This document shows positions 53,979-63,724 of a DNA stretch of 64,000 nt, piece by piece (position 1 is the first letter of the stretch; the number at the start of each line of letters is the position of its first letter). The stretch is from positions 2,617,001-2,681,000 of the forward strand of contig JADJXY010000002.1 of assembly GCA_016720065.1 (NCBI GenBank), written 5' to 3'. This DNA comes from Betaproteobacteria bacterium. GTDB taxonomy: Bacteria; Pseudomonadota; Gammaproteobacteria; Burkholderiales; Rhodocyclaceae. Made by a program: the position numbers and the translations under genes. The notes below the pieces were generated by a model. That model had not been told where the DNA came from. It ran no database searches and saw nothing but the letters and a program-made list of their open reading frames with translations.

Positions 53979-54941
53979 TCAGCGGCCGGCGCGGTAACGG
54001 AAGGAGTCCAGCTTGCGCTTGGGCAGCACCCTGCCCACGTAGGTGGGGGCCACCGCTTCCAGGGCCGCCGGGCGCCAGCCGGCGGGGGGGCGATAGCCTT
54101 CGCCGGCGACGCTATCCACCTGCATGGAACGCAGATTGTCGGGGGACATCATGGGATTGGGGGCCAGCCACATGAGGCCGGCCTGGAGGTAGGCCCAGCC
54201 TTCGGAAAGGGCGATGACGCGGGCCTGACTGCCGCACCATTCCCGGGTGAGGTCCACCATCTCGCGCAGGGTGTAGACGGTGGGGCCGCAGCAGTCGTAG
54301 GCCTGGCCATAGGTGGAGGCGTCGCCCAGGGAATCCACGAAGGCGTCGGCCACATCGGCGACCCAGACGGGCTGGAAGCGGGCATGACCGAAACCCAGGG
54401 GGAAGAAGGGCAGTTTGGTCAGCATGGCGGCGAACAGGGACATGAAGGAATCGCCCAGACCGAAGATGACCGAGGGACGGAAGACGGTAACGTCCAGGTC
54501 GCCCTGGGCGCCCAGCACGGCGGCCTCGCCGTCGCCCTTGGAGCAGAGGTATTCCGACGGTCCCTTGGGGTCGGCCCCCAGGGCGCTCATGTGCACCAGG
54601 CGGCGCACGCCGGCGGCCTTGCAGGCGGCGATGATGCGCTTGGGCAGTTCCACATGGGCCTGGGCGAAATCGCTGCTGTAGGGCAGCTTGACGTCGCGGC
54701 TGTGCAGGATGCCCACCAGGTTGATGACCGCATCCTTGCCCTGCACCAGTTCGGCCAGGGTCTTGTCGCAGTGGATGTTGGCTTCGAGCATCTCCACGTT
54801 GGGCTGCATGATGAGGGCCTTGGTGCGCTCCCGCCGGCGGGTGGGAATGGTGACCTCGACGCCGCGCTCGGCCAGCCGGTTGGTGATGTAGGTGCCGACA
54901 AAGCCGCTACCGCCCAGAATGAGAACTTTCTTGATCGCCAT
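53979..54941 (-). CDS. NDUFA9-like NAD(P)-binding protein (complex I associated)
   Basis: 320 aa atypical SDR. KVLILGGSGFVGTYITNRLA is the dinucleotide site; INLVGIL, RLVHMSALGAD, STYLRSKG-like SEYLCSKGDGEAAVLG and RPSVIFG are the signatures of NDUFA9-type proteins, which accompany complex I. It lacks the usual YxxxK catalytic pair, as expected for the family. The start at 54941 begins the conserved fold. It lies 104 bp upstream of cca on the same strand and may share its transcript. Confidence 0.85.
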   Translation of the reverse strand: MAIKKVLILGGSGFVGTYITNRLAERGVEVTIPTRRRERTKALIMQPNVEMLEANIHCDKTLAELVQGKDAVINLVGILHSRDVKLPYSSDFAQAHVELPKRIIAACKAAGVRRLVHMSALGADPKGPSEYLCSKGDGEAAVLGAQGDLDVTVFRPSVIFGLGDSFMSLFAAMLTKLPFFPLGFGHARFQPVWVADVADAFVDSLGDASTYGQAYDCCGPTVYTLREMVDLTREWCGSQARVIALSEGWAYLQAGLMWLAPNPMMSPDNLRSMQVDSVAGEGYRPPAGWRPAALEAVAPTYVGRVLPKRKLDSFRYRAGR

Positions 54942-55107
54942 GGGGTGCCCCGGAACTGGAAGTCGAAAGGCCCGAATTTTACTCCCTTCAGCCGGGTTTT
55001 GTCGGCCTGCTCCGCCGGTGCCGGGCGGCGCCTGGGCTACAATTTCCGCCCGGCATCGGCCCTCCCTGCACGGCGATGCCCACACTTTCATTCCGCGAGG
55101 TTTTCTC

Positions 55108-58100
55108 ATGACCACCCCCTCCTCCGGACGCCTCGGCGCCCTGACTTCTCCGGCGCGCCTGCGCAAGATTCTGGCCTGGAGCGTCGGTACCGTCGCGGCT
55201 TTCGGTGTCCTGGGTTTTTTCGCGGCGCCGCCCCTGGTGAAGTCGCTCATCGAGCAGAAGGCCGGCGAGGCCCTGCACCGCAAGGTCAGCCTGGGCGGGC
55301 TGGACATCAATCCCTACGCCCTTTCCGCCGAACTGACCGGCCTCTCGGTGCGGGGCGAATCCGGCGACGAGGTGGCAGGGTTCGACCGGCTCTACGTCAA
55401 TCTGGAAGCCGCCTCCCTGTTGCGCGGCGGGCCGGTGATCCGGGAATTGCAGATCGACGGCCCCCGCCTGGCCGTGACCCGGCTGGAGGGCAATCGCTAC
55501 GACGTCTCCGACCTGATCGACGCGTGGAGCAAGCCTTCCGACGAGCCCACCCCCCGCTTCGCGGTCAATAACATCCGCATCAGCGGCGGGCGCGTCGTCC
55601 TCAACGACCGGCCCACCGGCCTTACCCACACGGTGAGCGAGCTGGCCCTCATCCTACCCTTCGTCTCCAGCCTGCCGGTGCATGCGGAAGTCGAGGTGGA
55701 CCCGCACTTTTCCGCCCTCATCAATGGAGCCCCCCTGGTTCTGGAAGGCCGCAGCAAGCCCTTTGCCGATTCCCACGAAAGCGAATTGCGCCTCGACCTG
55801 GATCGGGTGGACCTCCTGCGCTACCTCCCCTATTCGCCGGTGAAGCTGCCCTTTACGGTGGCGGGCGCGCAGCTCGACACGGAACTGCGCCTGGTCTTTC
55901 GTCAGGACAAGGACGCGCCGGCCTCGGTCAGACTCCTGGGGGCGGCCCACCTGAGCGACGTGGCCCTGCGCGAACCCGGCGATGCGCCCCTGCTGGCCTG
56001 GAAGCGTCTCGACATCGAGGTCGGCGAGGCCGATCTGACCCGGCAGCACCTCGCCATCGACCGGCTCCGTCTGAGCGGGCTCGATCTGGGCCTGCGGGCG
56101 ACCCCCCAGGGCCGCCTCAACTGGCAGGACATCGCCGCGGCTCTGGGCGGCGGGGACGCCAAAGGCAGCGCCTCCTCCGCGCCGGGCAAGCTCGGCTGGT
56201 CCGTGGGCGAAGTGGTCGTCGAGGGCGCCACGCTGCGCTGGCGGGACGAAACCCGCGCCAAGCCCTTCCTCGCCACCCTGGGCGACGTGGCCGTCAGCCT
56301 GCGCCAACTGGACAGCAGCCTGGAGAAGCCCCTGGAGGTGGACGCCGCCTGGACCCTGGAGGCCGGCTCCCAATTCCGCCTCGGGCGGGGCGAAATCAAG
56401 GGCGCGCGCATCGACCTCACCCAGCGCCTGGCCGATCTGGGCGCGCTCACCCTCACCGCCCCCCGCCTCGACGTGCTGCGGGACCGCAACAAGACCCTCG
56501 ACCTGCCCCAGGGGCCGCTGCTCAAGGCGGGTGGCGGAGACAGCACCGGCACCCCGTGGACGGTGGCCGCCCGCCGCATCGCCCTGGTCGACGGTGGCGT
56601 GCGCTACCGGGAGGAGGGCCACCGCGACCGCAAGGCCCAGACCCTGGAGGGACTCCAACTCAGCCTGGAAAACTTTTCCACCGCCCCCGGCAAGAAGGCC
56701 GCCCTGCAGGTCGCCGCCCGCATCAACGAAAAGGGCAGCCTCACGGTGGCCGGCGACGTCCAGGCCAGTCCCCTGGCCATCGCTCTGGACACCGATATCA
56801 GCGGCTTTCCCCTCCTGCCCATCCAGCCCTATTTCGAGGACAAGCTCAACGTCACCCTGGTGCGTGGCCAGATCTCCAGCCGCGGCAAGCTGGCCTTCAG
56901 TCTCGACAAGGATCGCCCGAGCGGCGGCTTCAAGGGCGACCTCACCCTGGGTGAACTGCACAGCATCGACAACCTGAGCGGCGCCGACTTCCTCAAGTGG
57001 AAGTCCCTCTTCCTGGGCGGCATCGACGTGGCCCTGCAGCCCTTCGCCCTCAATGTGCGGGAGGTGGCCCTGGCGGATTTTTACGCCCGCATGATCGTCA
57101 CCCCCGAGGGCCAGCTCAACCTGATGCAGATCGTCCGCCAGCCCGAAGGCGAGACGGCCGCCGGGGCACCCCCTGCCGCCGTGGCGGCGGCGCCCTCCCC
57201 GGCCGCTGAGGGGAAGGCGTCGCCGCCCCCCGCCGCCGCTCCGGTGCCAGCACCCGTGCGGGAGGTGGCTCCCATCCGCATCGCCAAGGCCAGCCTCTCC
57301 AACGGAACGGTCAATTTTTCCGACTATTTCGTCAAGCCCAATTACACGGTGAATGTGACCCGCCTTTCCGGCCGGGTGACGGGGCTCTCGTCCCAGGCCG
57401 ACACCGTAGCGGACCTGGAACTGCACGGCAGCTACGGCAACGCCGCCCCGGTGGATATCAGCGCCAAGCTGAACCCCCTGGCCGCCAAGGCCTACCTGGA
57501 CCTCAAGGGCGAAATCCGCGGCGTCGATCTCACCACCTTGTCCACCTACGCCGGCAAGTACGCCGGCTACGCCATCGACAAGGGCAAGCTCTCCCTCTAC
57601 GTCAGCTACAAGCTGGCCGACCGCCAGCTCAGCGCCGAAAACCGCATCTTCCTCGACCAGCTCACCTTCGGCGACAAGGTGGACAGCCCCGACGCCACCG
57701 GCCTGCCGGTGAAGCTGGCCGTGGCGCTCCTGAAGAACGGCCGCGGCGAGATCGACATCAACCTGCCCATCTCCGGCTCTCTGGAAGACCCGCAGTTTTC
57801 CCTGGGCGGCATCATCGTGCGGGTCATCGTCAATCTCTTCGTCAAGGCGGTCACCTCGCCCTTCACCCTCATCGCTTCCCTCTTCGGCGGCGGCGAGGAA
57901 CTGTCGATGATCGACTTCGACCCCGGCCGCACGGCCCTGGGAGCCCCCGCCGTCAAGCGCCTGGAAGCTCTGGCCAAGGCCATGGCCGACCGCCCGGCCC
58001 TCAACCTGGAAATCACCGGCCGGGCCGACCCGGAAACCGAGCGGGACGGCATGAAGCGGGCCGCCCTGGACCGCGCCGTGCGTGCGGAGAAGCTGCGCGA

Positions 58101-58452
58101 GCAGGCCCGGCGCGGCGTCGAGGGCGGATCGGCCGAGGGCGTCGACGTGAAACCCGAGGAATACGCCGACCTCCTGCGCCGGGTATACAAGGAAGCCAAA
58201 TTCCCCAAACCGCGCAACCTCATCGGCATGCAGAAGGATCTGCCGGTGGAAGAGATGGAGAAGCTCCTCCTCGCCAATCTGGCCACCGCCGACGAGGACG
58301 TGCGCCAACTGGCCCAGCGCCGGGGCGAAGTGGTCCAGGCCTGGCTGGTGGAACAGGGCAAGATTCCCATGGAGCGGGTCTTCCTCCTGCCTCCCAAGGT
58401 TGGCGCCGACGCCAAGGCCAGCCCGAGCCGGGTGGATTTTTCCCTGCGCTGA
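55108..58452 (+). CDS. DUF748 (AsmA-like) envelope protein with C-terminal OmpA-like region
   Basis: 1114 aa. One N-terminal transmembrane helix (about 22-45) anchors a long periplasmic beta-rich part made of DUF748/AsmA-like repeats (IRELQIDGPRLAVTRLEGNR, LRLSGLDLGLRATPQGRLNW, DFYARMIVTPEGQLNLMQIV). The family is thought to bridge inner and outer membranes for lipid transport or to aid outer-membrane assembly. A Pro/Ala-rich linker lies near 690-720. The last 170 residues contain an OmpA-like stretch (ALNLEITGRADPETERDGMK ... RAEKLREQAR). The ATG at 55108 follows a divergent promoter space of 166 bp. A very long gene with no obvious partner. Confidence 0.8.
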   Translation: MTTPSSGRLGALTSPARLRKILAWSVGTVAAFGVLGFFAAPPLVKSLIEQKAGEALHRKVSLGGLDINPYALSAELTGLSVRGESGDEVAGFDRLYVNLEAASLLRGGPVIRELQIDGPRLAVTRLEGNRYDVSDLIDAWSKPSDEPTPRFAVNNIRISGGRVVLNDRPTGLTHTVSELALILPFVSSLPVHAEVEVDPHFSALINGAPLVLEGRSKPFADSHESELRLDLDRVDLLRYLPYSPVKLPFTVAGAQLDTELRLVFRQDKDAPASVRLLGAAHLSDVALREPGDAPLLAWKRLDIEVGEADLTRQHLAIDRLRLSGLDLGLRATPQGRLNWQDIAAALGGGDAKGSASSAPGKLGWSVGEVVVEGATLRWRDETRAKPFLATLGDVAVSLRQLDSSLEKPLEVDAAWTLEAGSQFRLGRGEIKGARIDLTQRLADLGALTLTAPRLDVLRDRNKTLDLPQGPLLKAGGGDSTGTPWTVAARRIALVDGGVRYREEGHRDRKAQTLEGLQLSLENFSTAPGKKAALQVAARINEKGSLTVAGDVQASPLAIALDTDISGFPLLPIQPYFEDKLNVTLVRGQISSRGKLAFSLDKDRPSGGFKGDLTLGELHSIDNLSGADFLKWKSLFLGGIDVALQPFALNVREVALADFYARMIVTPEGQLNLMQIVRQPEGETAAGAPPAAVAAAPSPAAEGKASPPPAAAPVPAPVREVAPIRIAKASLSNGTVNFSDYFVKPNYTVNVTRLSGRVTGLSSQADTVADLELHGSYGNAAPVDISAKLNPLAAKAYLDLKGEIRGVDLTTLSTYAGKYAGYAIDKGKLSLYVSYKLADRQLSAENRIFLDQLTFGDKVDSPDATGLPVKLAVALLKNGRGEIDINLPISGSLEDPQFSLGGIIVRVIVNLFVKAVTSPFTLIASLFGGGEELSMIDFDPGRTALGAPAVKRLEALAKAMADRPALNLEITGRADPETERDGMKRAALDRAVRAEKLREQARRGVEGGSAEGVDVKPEEYADLLRRVYKEAKFPKPRNLIGMQKDLPVEEMEKLLLANLATADEDVRQLAQRRGEVVQAWLVEQGKIPMERVFLLPPKVGADAKASPSRVDFSLR

Positions 58453-58615
58453 GTATGCGTGAGCACCGAGGCACAACGCACGCCGATCGAGCGGTGCGAA
58501 GCGCAGCTTCGGCCGAGGCCTTGGCGGGGAAGGGCAGCGAGCCGGGACGCGTAGCGGGTGGAACAGAGCTGAATCTGGGTGCCTGACTGCCGGGCGCAGT
58601 GAACGGGGCGCGAAA

Positions 58616-58661
58616 TTGCCGTCGAGCCCAGGGGGTATTACAATCGTGTCCGCCGTAATAC
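58616..58661 (+). promoter_or_regulatory. vapBC promoter and operator
   Basis: -35 TTGCCG (58616-58621), 17-bp spacer, -10 TACAAT (58639-58644). An inverted repeat GTATTAC (58635-58641) and GTAATAC (58655-58661), 13-bp spacer, overlaps the -10 and the expected start of transcription. AbrB-type antitoxins bind such palindromes, so this is the likely autoregulatory site. Confidence 0.55.
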
Positions 58662-58676
58662 TTTCGGAGTTCGCGA

Positions 58677-58913
58677 ATGGCAACCACACTCACCAGCAAA
58701 GGGCAGGTCACGATACCGAAGCGGATTCGCGACGCACTGAATCTGGACCCAGGGTGTTCCGTCGATTTCGCGGTCAATGACGCAGGCGAGGTCGTGATTC
58801 ACAGGGTCGGCGCACTGCCTGACCAACAGCCAGACCGATTCGAGGCCGCCCGTGGCAAGGCCGACGTGAGGTGGCGCACCGACGAACTGATGGCCCTGCT
58901 ACGCGGCGAGTAG
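58677..58913 (+). CDS. vapB: VapB-type antitoxin (AbrB/MazE fold)
   Basis: 78 aa. TLTSKGQVTIPKRIRDALNL is the SpoVT/AbrB swapped-hairpin DNA-binding domain; the C-terminal tail (RFEAARGKADVRWRTDELMA) is the toxin-neutralising part. A CGGAG Shine-Dalgarno precedes the ATG. Its TAG stop is the first codon of the inserted element that separates it from vapC. Before the insertion the frame would have run one codon further to a TGA overlapping the vapC ATG. Confidence 0.85.
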   Translation: MATTLTSKGQVTIPKRIRDALNLDPGCSVDFAVNDAGEVVIHRVGALPDQQPDRFEAARGKADVRWRTDELMALLRGE

Positions 58914-59063
58914 CCAGTCAGATAGGTTTGCGCCGACGCCGAGGCGCGCATCCTCGCCCCGCTCGCGCGAAGCGAATCGCAGCCATAGCCGAACCGAGGA
59001 TGAGCGACAATTCAAGCGGGGGTGCGGGGCGTGCCGAACAAAGCCGAACCTGTCTGACTGACT
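58911..59063. mobile_element. Possible MITE splitting vapB and vapC (153 bp)
   Basis: Imperfect inverted ends (CAGTCAGATAGGTT at the left, AACCTGTCTGACTG at the right) flanked by the 5-bp direct repeat GCGAG (58906-58910 and 59064-59068). An inner inverted repeat (CATCCTCG ... CGAGGATG) is also present. There is no coding. Its ends are unrelated to the 17-bp MITE family at 50 and 52 kb. Deleting the element plus one GCGAG restores a TGATG stop/start overlap between vapB and vapC, which strongly supports an insertion. Confidence 0.65.
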
Positions 59064-59073
59064 GCGAGGCCTG

Positions 59074-59505
59074 ATGCTGCTGGTTGATACCAATGTGCTG
59101 GTCGACGTTCTGGAGGACGATCCAGAATGGGCGGACTGGTCTATCGGGCAGCTCCGCGCGCAGTCCAGGATTCATCGCCTGGCCATCAATCCGGTCATCT
59201 ATGCGGAGTTGTCGCTGACCTTCTCGACGGTCGAAGCCCTGGATCGCACCATCGATGAACTGGGCCTGACGATGATCGAGATTCCTCGGCCGGCGTTGTT
59301 CCTGGCCGGCAAGGCTTTCGTGCGCTATCGCCGTCAAGGTGGACAGAAGAACAATGTGCTTGCCGATTTCTTCATCGGCGCGCATGCCGCCGTGGCGGGC
59401 TACACCGTGTTGACCCGGGACACGCAGCGGTACTCCACATATTTCTCCGGAGTCAGTCTGGTGAGCCCGGCACCCGGAGCGGGCCGGTCGGGAATTCACA
59501 AGTAA
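59074..59505 (+). CDS. vapC: VapC-type PIN-domain toxin
   Basis: 143 aa. MLLVDTNVLVDVLEDD gives the first PIN Asp, INPVIYAELS the Glu, and DFFIGAHAAVAGYTVLTRD the second Asp pair. PIN toxins cut RNA (often initiator tRNA or rRNA) when the antitoxin is lost. It begins with ATG after a GCGAGG Shine-Dalgarno that may itself derive from the target duplication. It lies 160 bp from vapB instead of the usual overlap. Confidence 0.88.
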   Translation: MLLVDTNVLVDVLEDDPEWADWSIGQLRAQSRIHRLAINPVIYAELSLTFSTVEALDRTIDELGLTMIEIPRPALFLAGKAFVRYRRQGGQKNNVLADFFIGAHAAVAGYTVLTRDTQRYSTYFSGVSLVSPAPGAGRSGIHK

Positions 59506-59660
59506 GCGGGGGACAGCTTGGGAGCCACTCACGGTCCGATCGAGGGGCGACGAGGGCCGGCGGCAAAGCGGTGCAAGAAAGGGTTCACCCCCTGGCGAGG
59601 GCTCTGGAGAGCCGCTGCCGCCAGATGCTGCACGCCTGGCCCCGGGAGGGCAATTCCTCC

Positions 59661-61733
59661 TCAGTTCGGGCTGGCGGTTTGCCCCAGGGCCGCCGCGGCC
59701 GCCGTGGCAAAGAGCGAACGCGTGTTGTGGCGCTGGGCTTCGCCGTTGCGCAACTGGCGATCGAGAATCAGGGGGGAGACCAGGAGGGCGTCATCCTGCC
59801 CGGGGCGCGTGAAGAGGGGCCACCCCTCCGGGGTGAGGGCGCTGAGGTGGCCGCCGGCGGCTTCGCCTTCAGGCAGGCGCAGGTCGATCCAGTCGCCCTT
59901 TTGCCAGGGCGGCGCGGCGAGCAGCGTGGCGCCGGGCATCCGGCCGGGGAGATCGAGGATCCTGAGGCTGCGGCCGTCTTCCTCGAAGCGTTCCAGGCGC
60001 GGGCGCACCGCTTCGCCGGCGAGGCTCCGTGGCGCTTGCAGGGGGGTGTCCGCCTCTTCCGAAGCCGCGCCCGGGGTGGCGCGGATGGCCGCGGTTTGCA
60101 GGGCGAAGCAGGCGTCGAGGAAGGGCGACCGTTCTTCGGCGCTCACGCCGATGGCGTCGAGGCCCTGGTTGATGCCCTTGAGCAGGACCGGGACGCCCTG
60201 GGCCAGGCGGCGACGCTCATCCGGGGCCTCTTTGGGACGCACGCTCCACACGAGGTCGCCGGCCAGTTGCAGGGCCTCCCGGGCGGCAGGGCTGCTGCCC
60301 TCCTCCCCCCACAGGCTCTCCAGGTAGCGTAGCCAGGGACCGAGGAGAAAGTCGGCGATGGGGCCCGGCACCTCCGGCGTGGCCAGCGCGGCCAGGGCCT
60401 CCCGGGCGCGGCGGGCGGCGCTGCGGCGGCGGCTCCAGGCTTCTGCCAGCGCCAGCCAGGGGGCGGCGGCGGCCTCGGCGTCTTCGTTGCGGCGGGCGAT
60501 GATCCAATCCACCTTGGCCACCGAGGATTCGAACAGGGCGGCCGAGCCATCGAAATTGCCTCGCACGTAGGCGGCCATTTCCTGCAGGCGTTCGCACACG
60601 GGATGGTCGGCGGCGGTGTCGCGCGGCAGGCCGCAGGCGGCTGCGGCCATGCGGTCGATGAGACGGCGGACGGGATGATCCTGCACCGTAAACAGACCGG
60701 GGTCGGCCAGGGCGGTCTTGAGGATGGGGATTTGCAGGCTGGCGATGGCGGCTTTCACCGCTTCGGGCAACTCGGCATCGGCAAAGATGGCTTCAAAGAT
60801 GAGGGCCAGGGCGTCGAGGGCCGCGCCTTCCGGGCGCCCCGGCGCGATGCCGAGTTCGCTGGGCCGGAGCGCCGTTGCGACGGCGGGCTGGGCATCGCTG
60901 TTCTCGTGACGTTCCAGGGCGTCGAGGCGAGCGACCAACTGGTTGAGCAGTTCCAGGGGAATTACCGTGGTGGGCCCGGCTGCGCCGCCGCTGGGCGCAT
61001 AGGCCACCTGCGCGGCCGCCTGCCGCCCTAGAATCGCGGCCTGCAGCGCCTGGGCGGGGTCCGCGCCCGCTGTCGCAGGAGCCCCGGCGGAGGGTGAGGA
61101 GGCTTGCGCCCGGGGACCGGAGTCGCGGGGGGCGCCGCCTCCGGGGGCCGCTTGATTGAGCAGTTGCGCCGGCTCCACCCCCTGGCGGGCGAGGAGTTCG
61201 TCCATTTCGCCGTAGGCCAGGGTGAGGCGCTCGGTGAGCAGGGGCTCCACTTTTTCCAGCAGGGCGAGGGCTGCAGCCGGCCCCTTGCCACCGGCAGCCA
61301 GCATTTCACCCAGGCCCTGGCCCAGGGCCTCCGGGGCGAAGGGCAGGTCGGCCGGCAGCAGGGCCGGACGGCAGAGCAGGGTGGCAAAACGCAGGTAGAG
61401 GCGGCGCGAGGCCTGGCCGGTGGCTTCGCCCACCCGTCGGGCCAGGTCGCCGAGGGCGATTTCCAGTTCCAGCTGGTCGTCGCCCACCAGGGAAATCTTG
61501 GAGGCGGTCAGTCCGTCCGCCTGCTCGAACCCCGCCCGTTTGGCGGTGATCGCCTCGTCGAAATAACGGCCGGCGCCGAGACAGGCGGCTTCGACCTCAC
61601 CCCCGCTGAGCGCCCCGGATTCGCGCAGCGCCTGGGCGAAGTGGCGCAGGAAGGCGAGGCGACAGGACTGGACCACCTCGTAGGCATCCACGCCGGCCGA
61701 CAGATCGGGCAGGGTAAGGCGCTGTTCGCTCAT
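59661..61733 (-). CDS. DUF1631-family protein
   Basis: 690 aa. N-terminal helical part (QSCRLAFLRHFAQALRESGA ... ISLVGDDQLELEIALGDLAR), a long Ala/Gly/Pro-rich linker (about 200-255) and a C-terminal part with EAIFADAELPEAVKAAIASL, HPVRRLIDRMAAAACG and IARRNEDAEAA match the DUF1631 family found in betaproteobacteria. No enzymatic motif is visible. It lies 30 bp downstream of slt on the same strand and probably shares its mRNA. Confidence 0.8.
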   Translation of the reverse strand: MSEQRLTLPDLSAGVDAYEVVQSCRLAFLRHFAQALRESGALSGGEVEAACLGAGRYFDEAITAKRAGFEQADGLTASKISLVGDDQLELEIALGDLARRVGEATGQASRRLYLRFATLLCRPALLPADLPFAPEALGQGLGEMLAAGGKGPAAALALLEKVEPLLTERLTLAYGEMDELLARQGVEPAQLLNQAAPGGGAPRDSGPRAQASSPSAGAPATAGADPAQALQAAILGRQAAAQVAYAPSGGAAGPTTVIPLELLNQLVARLDALERHENSDAQPAVATALRPSELGIAPGRPEGAALDALALIFEAIFADAELPEAVKAAIASLQIPILKTALADPGLFTVQDHPVRRLIDRMAAAACGLPRDTAADHPVCERLQEMAAYVRGNFDGSAALFESSVAKVDWIIARRNEDAEAAAAPWLALAEAWSRRRSAARRAREALAALATPEVPGPIADFLLGPWLRYLESLWGEEGSSPAAREALQLAGDLVWSVRPKEAPDERRRLAQGVPVLLKGINQGLDAIGVSAEERSPFLDACFALQTAAIRATPGAASEEADTPLQAPRSLAGEAVRPRLERFEEDGRSLRILDLPGRMPGATLLAAPPWQKGDWIDLRLPEGEAAGGHLSALTPEGWPLFTRPGQDDALLVSPLILDRQLRNGEAQRHNTRSLFATAAAAALGQTASPN

Positions 61734-61763
61734 GGGGGTCTCCTGGGCCAGGGGCGGTGGGGG

Positions 61764-63710
61764 TCAGGGCAGGTCGGCATCCTTGGGGCCATCCGCCACC
61801 CGGGGGCCGACGACCCCCAGGCGTGCCTTGAGGGAATCGGGCTTGCCGTTGAACAGGGCCGAGTAATAGACGGCATTGCTCATCACCTTCTTGACGTAAT
61901 CACGCGTCTCGTTGAAGGGGATGGTTTCGGCGTAGATGGCGCCTTCGAGCGGCACGTCGGCGCGCCATTTGCGCGCCCGGCCGGGACCGGCGTTGTAGGC
62001 GGCGGAGGCCAGGACCGGATGGTTGTCGAGATTTTCCAGCACCATGCGCATGTAGCTGGTGCCGAGCAGTACGTTGGTTTCGGTGTCGTTGACCCGGCTG
62101 TGGTTGTAATCCTTGAGGCCGATCTTCCGCGCGACCCACTTGGCGGTGGCGGGCATGAGTTGCATGAGCCCGGAAGCGCCGACCGTGGATTTGGCGTTGG
62201 TGATGAAGCGGCTCTCCTGGCGCATCAGGCCATAGACCCAGGCGTCGTCGAGGGATTGGTTGCGGGCCGCGGGCCTCACCTGGTCGCCATAGGGCGCAAG
62301 GTAACGCAGGCGGTAGTCGTGCTCGTTTCGGGTCTTGTCGGCGGTGTTGATGGCCCGGTCGTAGATGCCCTGGCGGTGGGCGAGATCGGCGGCGGCCAGC
62401 AGTTGCCGGTCGTCCATGCCGCGCAGGGTCCAGTTCCACTCGCGTACGGCCTCGGTGCGCAGGTCGAGGCGAAAGAGCGCCAGGGCCCGGCGCAGGCCCG
62501 CATTGCCCTGGGCGGCGCGCTCCTCCTCGCGGGTGAGGGCCGATGCCGCAGGGGGCGGCGCGATGGACCTGCCCAGTTCCTCGTCGGCCAGATTGCCGTA
62601 GAAATTGGGCTGGCCGGCGACGCGCCTGAACAGGGCGTCGGCGTCGCTGGTGCGGCCGCCGGCCTTGTGGGCGCGGCCCAGCCAGTAGGTCCACTCGGGC
62701 AGGGCCGCAAGCGCCGGGGGCATGGCTTCGATGGTGCCATGCACGACCCCCCACTCCTGAGCCCGCAGGGCGGCGCGCACTTTCCAGGCGTAGCCTTCGT
62801 CGGACAGGGGGGCCTTGCCGGCCCGGGCATACCAGCCCAGGGCATCGCTCATGTGCCGTTTGGCGGCGTTGAGGCCGATCTGGCCCCAGGCCCACTGCTT
62901 CTCGCTGTCCTGCATGCGGCCCTGGAGCTTTTCCAGTTGCTCGGCAGCAACCCGTGGGTCGTTGGTGGCGACGCGCTGCACGGCTAGCGCGACAAGCTCC
63001 CGGCCCGAGCGGGTGGCGGCCCAGGAGGAGGGCATTTTGACCAGGTAGCCCATGGCCTGGTCGATGAGGGCATCGACCTGCTTCATGTCCGGCGTCTGGG
63101 ATTCCGGCAGGTAGTGCATGCTGGCCTTGGCCCAGGCCGTTCGATTGCCCTCGAACTGGCGGCGGACCCGGCCCCACACGTCATCGGCGAGAACCTTCTT
63201 CTCCCAGATCAGCGCTTCCAGGACGGGAACACAGCCCTCCGGCGGCTCGATGAGACTGAGCCAAAGGCCCTGCGCCTCTTCCAGGGCCTTGGTGTCCTTG
63301 CGGGCCAACCGCCCCTGCAGGGCGAGGCAGGTGGTCTCCTGCTCCGGATTGCCCAGAGCGGCGTAGGCGGTTTCGACTTCGGCCCACTGCTGCTTTTTGG
63401 CCATGAGGCGCAGCCAGTCGCCGCGCAGGCGTTCGGCGACGTAGCTGCCCGGGTAACGCTCGGCAAAAGCGGTGACGGCAGCGGCGTCGGACTGCTCCAG
63501 ACGCATGCGCTGCTGGAAGTACTCGACGTAGGGGGCCAGATCGTGGCTGCTGCCCAGGGCGGCGGCGGCCTTTTCGAGGCGGAGGGCGTCTCCGGTGCGG
63601 AAGGCTTCCCGGGCGGAGAGAAAGGCGGCGTCCTTGCCTTCCTGGGCGAAGACGGGGACGGCGGTCAGGGCGATGGCCAGGACGGCCGACAGGGCGAAAC
63701 GGTGCTTCAT
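61764..63710 (-). CDS. slt: Soluble lytic murein transglycosylase (Slt70-like)
   Basis: 648 aa, the Slt70 length. Signal peptide MKHRFALSAVLAIALTAVPV, a long alpha-superhelical doughnut region (about 25-470) and a lysozyme-like C-terminal domain: catalytic Glu in RQESRFITNAKSTVGASGLM, then QLMPATAKWVARKIG and YNAGPGRARKW. It cleaves peptidoglycan with formation of 1,6-anhydro ends in the periplasm. Divergent from the 5-FTHF cyclo-ligase gene with only 14 bp between the starts. Confidence 0.92.
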   Translation of the reverse strand: MKHRFALSAVLAIALTAVPVFAQEGKDAAFLSAREAFRTGDALRLEKAAAALGSSHDLAPYVEYFQQRMRLEQSDAAAVTAFAERYPGSYVAERLRGDWLRLMAKKQQWAEVETAYAALGNPEQETTCLALQGRLARKDTKALEEAQGLWLSLIEPPEGCVPVLEALIWEKKVLADDVWGRVRRQFEGNRTAWAKASMHYLPESQTPDMKQVDALIDQAMGYLVKMPSSWAATRSGRELVALAVQRVATNDPRVAAEQLEKLQGRMQDSEKQWAWGQIGLNAAKRHMSDALGWYARAGKAPLSDEGYAWKVRAALRAQEWGVVHGTIEAMPPALAALPEWTYWLGRAHKAGGRTSDADALFRRVAGQPNFYGNLADEELGRSIAPPPAASALTREEERAAQGNAGLRRALALFRLDLRTEAVREWNWTLRGMDDRQLLAAADLAHRQGIYDRAINTADKTRNEHDYRLRYLAPYGDQVRPAARNQSLDDAWVYGLMRQESRFITNAKSTVGASGLMQLMPATAKWVARKIGLKDYNHSRVNDTETNVLLGTSYMRMVLENLDNHPVLASAAYNAGPGRARKWRADVPLEGAIYAETIPFNETRDYVKKVMSNAVYYSALFNGKPDSLKARLGVVGPRVADGPKDADLP

Positions 63711-63724
63711 GCTAGATTGGCGGG

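Noticed and set aside
58453..58615. Possible gene or element upstream of the vapBC promoter
   Set aside because: No open frame with support, no inverted ends or repeats that I can see; considered plain intergenic DNA.
55654..58689. A 1011-codon open frame antisense to the DUF748 gene
   Set aside because: Shadow of a GC-rich gene; the sense strand has an anchor helix and family motifs while the antisense has none.
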